Source: a virus
Reading direction: 5' to 3' (one strand)
DNA: 26,089 bases
Virus record (IMG/VR): IMGVR_UViG_3300031774_000129
Span: 1 to 26,089 of that record
Shown here one piece after another: positions 21,428-26,089 of this stretch. Made by a program: the position numbers and the translations under genes. A model generated the notes under the pieces. That model did no database searches. It was not told where the DNA came from and was given only the letters and a program-made list of their open reading frames with translations. Every line of letters begins with the position of its first letter. Positions within the stretch are counted from its first letter, which is position 1.

Positions 21428-21636
21428 AACATAACGTTCCATGCCCAAAATGCAATTCCTTATCTATAAAAGTAATTTGTATTAAGTATGATGAAGAAAA
21501 ATGTGCTGTAAGAAGAAAACTTTGCCTAGATTGTGAGCATAGATTTTACACATTACAATACCCAGAAGCCCTTATCTCTAGTAAGGAAATCAAATATACA
21601 AAGCAAGGTAGGCAAATCGTTATATTAAATAACTAA
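21424..21636 (+). CDS. NrdR-like zinc-ribbon protein (70 aa)
   Basis: Cysteine pairs C7-P-K-C10 and C34-L-D-C37 frame a zinc ribbon. RRKLCLDCEHRFYTLQYPE closely follows the NrdR pattern RRR-ECL-CG-RFTT-E. NrdR represses ribonucleotide reductase operons and has a zinc ribbon plus an ATP-cone; here only the ribbon is present, with no room for the ATP-cone. It could bind DNA without nucleotide sensing. Similar stand-alone ribbons occur in phages. No ribonucleotide reductase gene is in the window. Confidence 0.72.
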   Translation: MKHNVPCPKCNSLSIKVICIKYDEEKCAVRRKLCLDCEHRFYTLQYPEALISSKEIKYTKQGRQIVILNN

Positions 21637-21669
21637 AAATTATAAAGAGAAACTTAAGCAACTTAGGAA

Positions 21670-21695
21670 AGGGTAAGATGAAGTTCTGAAACCCT
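21670..21695 (+). other. Short hairpin upstream of the next small gene
   Basis: AGGGT (21670-21674) pairs with ACCCT (21691-21695) across a 16-nt loop, 7 nt before ATG 21703. There is no T tract, so it is not a typical terminator. It could influence translation of the downstream gene; a 5-bp stem may also be chance. Confidence 0.25.
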
Positions 21696-21702
21696 AACAT
21701 TC

Positions 21703-21885
21703 ATGACTCACGAACACGGCACAGTTAAATGCAGAATTATTAGTGACTGCAAGAGAGGTCTTGAAGCAATAATGATAGATTTAGCAGTATTAGAAAAAAC
21801 AGATAACTTAAAAGAAACTCTGTGTGATGTTTATGCAAAACTAGACGCCATGCATCAAGAAAAGGAAACTATATACTTTCGTTAA
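21703..21885 (+). CDS. Small hypothetical protein (60 aa)
   Basis: It begins MTHEHGTVKCRIISDCKRGL and continues as a helix (EAIMIDLAVLEKTDNLKETL, then YAKLDAMHQEKETIYF). It has three cysteines without a motif. No SD is visible. It stands alone between two gaps of about 66 and 83 bp. No family is recognised. Confidence 0.5.
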   Translation: MTHEHGTVKCRIISDCKRGLEAIMIDLAVLEKTDNLKETLCDVYAKLDAMHQEKETIYFR

Positions 21886-21968
21886 TCAGGGTACTACTAA
21901 ATAATGTAAATTTACCGATGTATTAATGAAAAGAAAACTGCATAATAAAAATACAATCTATTAATCAC

Positions 21969-22250
21969 ATGGCCAAACAAACCTCAGTTCGTTACATCAT
22001 CAGCCCAGATGGTAAAAAAATTACTGAACAAGTAGAAGGAGTAACAGGTAATCAATGTGCAGTAATTACTAAATCTATAGAAGATGCTTTAGGTGTAGTT
22101 ACTAGCAGAAAACTTACAGCAGCTTTTTATAATGATGATGAAAGATTTGAAAATTTAGAAGAAGAAGACTGGGTAGGTACTTGTACTACTTGGGGATGTG
22201 CTTTGGAACCTAATCGTATAGAAAAACTTGAGGAAGAAGATTGGCGTTAA
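21969..22250 (+). CDS. DUF2997-family protein with an acidic tail (93 aa)
   Basis: Residues 6-56 (VRYIISPDGKKITEQVEGVT, GNQCAVITKSIEDALGVVTS) match the DUF2997 pattern: 'Y-I-PDG-----V-GV-G--C---T--IE-ALG-V'. DUF2997 proteins are short and frequent in cyanobacteria, with no established function. A repeated acidic tail follows, with EEEDW occurring twice (NLEEEDWVG and KLEEEDWR). This gene is the best hint of a cyanobacterial host. It may be host-derived or a shared phage family. Confidence 0.75.
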   Translation: MAKQTSVRYIISPDGKKITEQVEGVTGNQCAVITKSIEDALGVVTSRKLTAAFYNDDERFENLEEEDWVGTCTTWGCALEPNRIEKLEEEDWR

Positions 22251-22432
22251 GAGACTATATAGAACGACCAAAAAAGGATTGGACTAAACAAGACTGGCTT
22301 CAAGAGGCACAAGTCATGATTCATTCTCCATGGATTTCGGAGGATGATAGAGAGTATTGGAAAGATAAAATTAAAAAGTTAACTCAGGATAAAGTAACGA
22401 CAAATATAAAAGGTATACCCCATGAGTTGTGA
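22241..22432 (+). CDS. Small hypothetical protein with TTG start (63 aa)
   Basis: The start is TTG 22241, overlapping the DUF2997 gene by 10 nt, with GAGGAAGAAGA as SD. It reads MALRDYIERPKKDWTKQDWL and then EAQVMIHSPWISEDDREYWK, ending with a basic helix. It overlaps the next gene by 11 nt. No ATG start gives a comparable RBS. No family is recognised. Confidence 0.55.
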   Translation: MALRDYIERPKKDWTKQDWLQEAQVMIHSPWISEDDREYWKDKIKKLTQDKVTTNIKGIPHEL

Positions 22433-22631
22433 AACTAATGCTATTGATTCTGCACAAGAAACTAGAATTGTTGTCCAGGCTTTAAAAATTGAGAGATTAG
22501 AAGAGAAACAGGAAGAGTTACGTGAGAGATTAAAAGCAGTAGAGAAATGGGTCATCGGAGCTGGGGCAGTATTAGCAGCTGGTGTTACCTTGGTGGGCTT
22601 TGCTACTAACATATCGAAAGCGTACCTCTAA
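22422..22631 (+). CDS. XhlA-like coiled-coil membrane protein (69 aa)
   Basis: A charged coiled coil (ALKIERLEEKQEELRERLKA, residues 20-39) leads into one C-terminal transmembrane helix (WVIGAGAVLAAGVTLVGFAT, 43-62). This is the layout of the haemolysin XhlA family, found in phages near lysis genes and thought to anchor holin/lysin complexes. No endolysin is in the window, so the lysis role is inferred from layout only. Its stop region overlaps a minus-strand small ORF by 4 bp. Confidence 0.65.
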   Translation: MSCETNAIDSAQETRIVVQALKIERLEEKQEELRERLKAVEKWVIGAGAVLAAGVTLVGFATNISKAYL

Positions 22632-22780
22632 CCAACTGGATAATAAGATGGTATTAATGTTCCTCTATCTGGAGGATCGTCATCCTCATCGTCTTGAGGG
22701 TTAATTAATAGATATAGAGATAAAGCAGTAAAAAAGAAAACAAAGGGATACAAAAGGGCTAATTGTAAGTCGCTCAACAT
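22628..22780 (-). CDS. Antisense small membrane protein candidate (50 aa)
   Basis: On the minus strand, ATG 22780 to TAG 22628-22630 encodes MLSDLQLALLYPFVFFFTAL, then SLYLLINPQDDEDDDPPDRG and TLIPSYYPVG. This gives one transmembrane helix, an acidic stretch and a Tyr/Pro end, a composition that looks protein-like rather than random. It fills a plus-strand gap and converges on the XhlA-like gene (4-bp tail overlap). No SD is present. It would be the only minus-strand gene right of 11.8 kb. Confidence 0.5.
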   Translation of the reverse strand: MLSDLQLALLYPFVFFFTALSLYLLINPQDDEDDDPPDRGTLIPSYYPVG

Positions 22781-22834
22781 AATTAATATGTATGGGTAAA
22801 AATGCTTATAAGATATAAATATATTTTAAATGCT

Positions 22835-22957
22835 ATGAGACCATTAGAAACTCACATCTTTGAATTACTTATGCTGGTATTACCGCTAATATGGTTATGG
22901 ATATTACTACTAAGTACTAATGACGGACACACCAGGACAAAACGAAGAGACTCCTAA
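22835..22957 (+). CDS. Small single-span membrane protein (40 aa)
   Basis: ATG 22835 to TAA 22957. MRPLETHIFELLMLVLPLIW plus LWILLLST forms one hydrophobic helix, followed by a basic tail (HTRTKRRDS). It overlaps the next gene by 38 nt. The hydrophobic helix with a positive C-terminal end would suit a holin-like or accessory membrane peptide near the XhlA-like gene. No SD is seen. Confidence 0.42.
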   Translation: MRPLETHIFELLMLVLPLIWLWILLLSTNDGHTRTKRRDS

Positions 22958-23141
22958 ATTAATTACAAGAGAAGAATACATACAAGATATAAAAACTAGA
23001 TGGAAAATAGTAGCAAAAGAAATAAATGATTTTATTGAAGATGTAAAAAAATTTGTTACCTTTATAAAACCATACGTCGTTAAAACAGTAGATAAATTAA
23101 AAGAAGTATATAAACAAGTAAGGACCAGATTAAAAAAATAG
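22920..23141 (+). CDS. Basic amphipathic helical protein (73 aa)
   Basis: It begins MTDTPGQNEETPKLITREEY. The rest is one long amphipathic, Lys-rich helix (IQDIKTRWKIVAKEINDFIE, then FVTFIKPYVVKTVDKLKEVY) with a basic end. It could lie on a membrane or form a coiled coil. It follows the small membrane proteins and precedes a terminator-like hairpin. No family is recognised. Confidence 0.6.
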   Translation: MTDTPGQNEETPKLITREEYIQDIKTRWKIVAKEINDFIEDVKKFVTFIKPYVVKTVDKLKEVYKQVRTRLKK

Positions 23142-23145
23142 TTGA

Positions 23146-23173
23146 AATAAACTGGAAGGTAAGTTTATTTTTT
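23146..23173 (+). terminator. AT-rich terminator-like hairpin before the glycine-rich genes
   Basis: AATAAACT pairs with AGTTTATT (8 bp) around GGAAGGTA, followed by TTTT. It lies just after the amphipathic protein gene. The stem is AT-rich and therefore weak. The loop contains a GGAAGG that could act as an RBS, but it is about 20 nt from the GTG start. Confidence 0.5.
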
Positions 23174-23178
23174 AGAAA

Positions 23179-24879
23179 GTGGCGCTACCTGCAGGTCCTG
23201 GAAGAGACGAATTATGGGCGAGAGCACAAGCAGATCCAGATAATTACAGAGATACATGGGATGAAAACCAAGTACCAGATAGTGAAAAAGGAAGGGTTGG
23301 TCCAAGGTATACATATGATCGCAAGTGGAAAGAAAAACCCTTAGGAGCAGTATGGAAAGATGAACAAAAAAGTACTACGAATAAAATAAATAACAATAAT
23401 ACAAATAACAGAGAAGTACAGATGTCAAGAATGTTATTACCTGATCTTCCACATGAGAGAGGAGGTGGTAGAGGTTTCGGTGGAAGAAGAGGAGGTGGTA
23501 GAGGTTTCGGTGGAAGAAGAGGAGGTGGTGGATATGGTGGAGGCTACGACATTGTTGATCATGAATTAAATAGATATCAACCTGCTTTTGACCATGTTCA
23601 AAGATATCCTAGAGGATATGGTGGAAGAGGTGGTGGCTCTGGTGGAGGATATGGTGGAGGATATGGTGGAGGATATAGTGGTGGCTATGGTGGTGGTGGT
23701 AATAGTGGATCGACTAACAATGTTATAAACATAATGAACCAGCCTAGTGGAGGTAATAATACACAGGGACAAAATGTAGGTAATACAAAAATTGGAGGAG
23801 ATTCTTGGGGAGGTATAAGAGGGAATTCCGATCTTGGTGACGATGTTACCTTTGGTGGTGCTAAAGAAACAGAGCTGGGGTCAAAAAAGAAAACTGATAT
23901 ATATAAAGAAACAGAGCTGGGGTCAAAAAATAAAAATGATGATGGTTCTTTAAAAGATGACACGAAAAACATAACTGAAAAAGCTGATGATTTTTTAAAA
24001 AAAATAATACACCACGATGATGGTTCAAAAACCATACATCACAAGGATAAATCAATACAAACAGTTAATGCAGACACTAGAACTGATAAACAAAAAGCGG
24101 ATGATGCAACTAGAGGAGACTATAAAAATTATGTAAATGCTGCCTATCAAAGATTATTAGAAAGAGACGCTAATTATGAAGGTGGTAGAGGTTCGACGAA
24201 AAACGCCAACTGGTGGGTAGATAGCTTAATGGGAGAAGGAGGTTTAAAAGCAGAACATGGTGGAGATTGGAAGAAATGGATTGATGCTGGTATTGAAGGA
24301 AGTGATGAGTATAAGAAAAAATATAGTGACACAATAAGACATGCAGATGGTTCAGTACAAAGGGTACATAACACAGGAAACAATGAAAATGCTGCTAATT
24401 TCTTAAAAGCAGCTGCTAGTTCAGTGAGTGATACAGGGAAAGTAGGTGAAACGATACACCATGATGATGGCTCCATACAAACTGTTTATAAAACAATTGA
24501 AACCCCAGCTACAAAAGCATTTAGTGGGACAAGAGGTGATATTAAAGACTACGTTAATGTAGCGTATCAAGATCTATTAGGAAGACAAGCTAATTATGAA
24601 GGTGGTATGGGATCAGGACAAAATGCTAATTATTGGGTAGATCGTTTATTAAAACAACACCCATCAGAAAAAGGAGCTGTTGACTTAAGTGGTACTGGTG
24701 GGGATTGGAGAAAATGGATTGATGCTGGTATTAAGGGTAGTGATGAATATATTAATAGAAAGAAAACTGGAGCTACAGATAAATCAGGTCGAGACGTCGT
24801 AATAAGTCAGCAAGGTACTACAGCAAGTGATTATCTAAAAAACGTAGTTAATAAGCAACATAAGGAATGGTTCCTATAG
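23179..24879 (+). CDS. Glycine-rich fibre/adhesin-like protein with two DUF4214-like units (566 aa)
   Basis: The apparent start is GTG 23179 with a weak RBS; ATG 23422 is an alternative. The N-terminus (1-80) is polar. Residues 94-175 are an RGG/GYGG-rich stalk (GGGRGFGGRR twice, then GGYGGGYGGGYSGGY). Residues 122-147 (YDIVDHELNRYQPAFDHVQR) are shared with the next gene. Two units at 312-379 and 452-525 follow DUF4214: DYVNVAYQDLLGR--NYEGG, then ANYWVDRLL and WIDAGIKGSDEY. Each is preceded by a HHDDGS--TV-like hairpin repeat. DUF4214 occurs in secreted and surface proteins. A tail-fibre or virion-surface role is inferred. Confidence 0.68.
   Translation: MALPAGPGRDELWARAQADPDNYRDTWDENQVPDSEKGRVGPRYTYDRKWKEKPLGAVWKDEQKSTTNKINNNNTNNREVQMSRMLLPDLPHERGGGRGFGGRRGGGRGFGGRRGGGGYGGGYDIVDHELNRYQPAFDHVQRYPRGYGGRGGGSGGGYGGGYGGGYSGGYGGGGNSGSTNNVINIMNQPSGGNNTQGQNVGNTKIGGDSWGGIRGNSDLGDDVTFGGAKETELGSKKKTDIYKETELGSKNKNDDGSLKDDTKNITEKADDFLKKIIHHDDGSKTIHHKDKSIQTVNADTRTDKQKADDATRGDYKNYVNAAYQRLLERDANYEGGRGSTKNANWWVDSLMGEGGLKAEHGGDWKKWIDAGIEGSDEYKKKYSDTIRHADGSVQRVHNTGNNENAANFLKAAASSVSDTGKVGETIHHDDGSIQTVYKTIETPATKAFSGTRGDIKDYVNVAYQDLLGRQANYEGGMGSGQNANYWVDRLLKQHPSEKGAVDLSGTGGDWRKWIDAGIKGSDEYINRKKTGATDKSGRDVVISQQGTTASDYLKNVVNKQHKEWFL
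23461..23520 (+). repeat. Perfect 30-bp tandem duplication encoding GGGRGFGGRR
   Basis: The 30-bp unit at 23461-23490 is repeated exactly at 23491-23520. Both copies encode GGGRGFGGRR in frame. Perfect identity implies a recent duplication by slippage or recombination in the glycine-rich stalk. Confidence 0.9.
23542..23636 (+). repeat. Long direct repeat, copy 1 (95 bp), shared with 25395-25489
   Basis: This 95-bp block matches 25395-25489 with a single mismatch and encodes the shared GYDIVDHELNR-QPAFDHVQR segment. A second 45-bp block (23743-23787) is identical to 25635-25679. Direct copies in neighbouring genes in the same orientation invite recombination. Confidence 0.9.
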
Positions 24880-24950
24880 TGTGGCAGCAACAGGCTGGAT
24901 GTAAGTAGATATACAGTAGCTATAGAATAAATAAAAATAATGTTTTTAAT

Positions 24951-26089
24951 ATGGCTACGCGCGGTAATCAGTATGGCGGATTCAACAAAAGAATAGCTGA
25001 TAACGAGTTTGAAAATAATGGTGGTTTTGGCGGCGCCAATTTAACGGTTATGAGAGACTGGTATAACCCAAAAACAGGTCAAAGAACATCAGTCACTGAT
25101 GGTAAAACACCAAAAGCAGGTACAGGCTGGGAACGTTACCAAGGTCCAGGTGGTAATGATGATGGAAGAGCTAACGCAGTAAGAGCTGCTATGAAAGCTG
25201 AAAAAAGAGCATACGAAAATAGTGGTCCAAGACAAGGTTCAGGAATTAGAAATGCTGGCTTTAGAAGTGATGAATCATGGAATCCTGCAGGAGAAGGTTA
25301 TATTCCGAGAAAGAGTGAAGGTCTAGGAGCACTTCCACCTCCTCCTCCTCCCGGTTACAGCGGTAGAAGAGGGGGTGGTAGAGGTTTCGGTAGGGGCTAC
25401 GACATTGTTGATCATGAATTAAATAGAGATCAACCTGCTTTTGACCATGTTCAAAGATATCCTAGAGGATATGGTGGAAGAGGTGGTGGTGGAAGAGGTG
25501 GTGGTAGAAGAGGTGGTCTTCCTGGACTCATACCTGTTGGTGGTGATAACTACGGAGGAGGAGCAAGAAGAGGAGGAAATAACTACGGAGGAGGAGGTGG
25601 TGGAATTAATAACATTATTAACATACTGAATCAACCTAGTGGAGGTAATAATACACAGGGACAAAATGTAGGTAATACACAAGCTGGTGGTATCTGGGAC
25701 AACGGTAAAGGTCCTACTCAGTACGGAGGAATATCTAATGGAGGAGGGGGTAGCTCTACTGGAGGAGGGGGCACCTCTACTGGAGGAGGACAATGGAATA
25801 AAGGCGCCATTTTAGATTGGTTAAAAGATAATTGGGGAACAACAACAGGTGGAGGTACAACTACTGAAGGAGGAGGAGGAGCAACAACAACAGGGGGAAC
25901 AACAACAGGAGGAGGTACAACTACTGAAGGAGGAGGAGCAACAACAACAACAGGGGGAGGTACAACTACTGAAGGAGGAACAACAACAACAACAGGGGGA
26001 ACAACAACAGGAGGAGGTACAACTACTGAAGGAGGAGGAGCAACAACAACAACAGGGGGAGGTACAACTACTGAAGGAGGAACAACAAC
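24951..26089 (+). CDS. Second glycine/threonine-rich fibre-like protein (5' part, runs off window)
   Basis: Open from ATG 24951 (MATRGNQYGGFNKRIADNEF) to the window end, at least 379 residues. The order is: a unique N-terminus with RDWYNPKTGQRTSVTDGKTP, a Pro run (LPPPPPPGYSG), the RGGGRGFG motif, the shared YDIVDHELNR-QPAFDHVQR block, an RGGG/NNYGGG stalk, the shared QPSGGNNTQGQNVGNT block, and a Thr/Gly/Glu repeat array (TTTGGGTTTEGG-type). There is no SD. It is clearly related to the preceding gene in its middle but not at its N-terminus. A fibre or surface role is inferred. Its C-terminal domain is outside the window. Confidence 0.68.
   Translation, partial: MATRGNQYGGFNKRIADNEFENNGGFGGANLTVMRDWYNPKTGQRTSVTDGKTPKAGTGWERYQGPGGNDDGRANAVRAAMKAEKRAYENSGPRQGSGIRNAGFRSDESWNPAGEGYIPRKSEGLGALPPPPPPGYSGRRGGGRGFGRGYDIVDHELNRDQPAFDHVQRYPRGYGGRGGGGRGGGRRGGLPGLIPVGGDNYGGGARRGGNNYGGGGGGINNIINILNQPSGGNNTQGQNVGNTQAGGIWDNGKGPTQYGGISNGGGGSSTGGGGTSTGGGQWNKGAILDWLKDNWGTTTGGGTTTEGGGGATTTGGTTTGGGTTTEGGGATTTTGGGTTTEGGTTTTTGGTTTGGGTTTEGGGATTTTGGGTTTEGGTT
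25395..25489 (+). repeat. Long direct repeat, copy 2 (95 bp)
   Basis: One mismatch from 23542-23636. It lies at the corresponding place in the second glycine-rich gene, between an RGG motif and the glycine stalk. Confidence 0.9.
25635..25679 (+). repeat. 45-bp direct repeat shared with 23743-23787
   Basis: Identical to 23743-23787 over 45 bp and encodes the PSGGNNTQGQNVGNT segment in both proteins. It follows the longer shared block in the same order in both genes. Confidence 0.88.
25851..26089 (+). repeat. Threonine/glycine tandem repeat array with a 102-bp higher-order unit
   Basis: GGAGGTACAACTACTGAAGG occurs at 25851, 25911, 25956, 26013 and 26058. The segment 25911-26012 (102 bp, 34 codons) is repeated perfectly from 26013 until the window edge (77 bp seen). 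The array keeps the frame and encodes runs of Thr and Gly with periodic Glu. It probably continues beyond the window. Confidence 0.9.

Noticed and set aside
22814-22821. TATAAATA, identical to the T4-type late promoter core
   Set aside because: It lies in very AT-rich DNA, appears once upstream of a small gene, and no T4-like sigma factor or other such site is evident.
23566-25793. Minus-strand frames opposite the glycine-rich genes
   Set aside because: Ser/Thr/Ile-rich or Pro/Ser-rich strings come from reading GGT/GGA-rich DNA backwards.
23461-26089. Diversity-generating retroelement target genes
   Set aside because: The shared blocks differ at single sites without adenine-biased variation, and no reverse transcriptase or template repeat is visible in the window.

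Overview
This window looks like part of a double-stranded DNA tailed-phage genome (or a prophage or metagenomic phage contig). It is AT-rich, densely packed with mostly small genes, and has a terminase, a portal and capsid-assembly genes but no housekeeping genes. A cyanobacterial host is my best guess, from a DUF2997-type protein (a family common in cyanobacteria) and from many starts without a clear Shine-Dalgarno (SD) sequence. That host call is inference. A run of small glycine/alanine-rich virion-type proteins, with no tape-measure gene visible, leans towards a podovirus-like particle; this is also inference.

Layout. A roughly 600-bp gene-free region (11764-12363) splits two divergent arms. 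The left arm (minus strand, read from 11763 down to 1) is the structural and packaging arm. It holds six genes for putative internal or ejection virion proteins (11763 to 6654), an 11-residue-repeat protein (6611-5484), a TerS-like protein, the large terminase, a small AbrB/MazE-like protein, the portal, an assembly/scaffold-like protein whose first 182 codons overlap the portal 3' end in another frame, a strong terminator, a 59-aa ORF, and the first 38 codons of a probable major capsid protein cut by the left edge.

The right arm (plus strand, 12364 onward) opens with a GP88-family protein and a long series of small, often ATGA/TAATG-overlapping genes. Recognisable ones are a compact C5-cytosine-methyltransferase-like protein, an MGLDMYL-type protein, an Api92/YubB-type protein, a ribbon-helix-helix protein, a DUF2786 protein, an HTH protein, an NrdR-like zinc ribbon, a DUF2997 protein and an XhlA-like coiled-coil/membrane protein. 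No polymerase, helicase, integrase, RNA polymerase or endolysin is visible. The arm ends in two related glycine-rich proteins; the first carries two DUF4214-like units and the second runs off the right edge inside a perfect 102-bp tandem repeat.

Most worth a second look: (a) the 548-bp portal/scaffold overprint in a GC-rich island; (b) a gene-free stretch at 20928-21142 that folds by eye into hairpins plus an H-type pseudoknot, a candidate structured RNA; (c) a recurring CA-rich 5' leader ending in CCTATAGGA-type RBSs ahead of unrelated right-arm genes; (d) the divergent control region with repeated GTTACAAATTG and CACCT motifs; (e) DNA blocks shared between the two glycine-rich genes.
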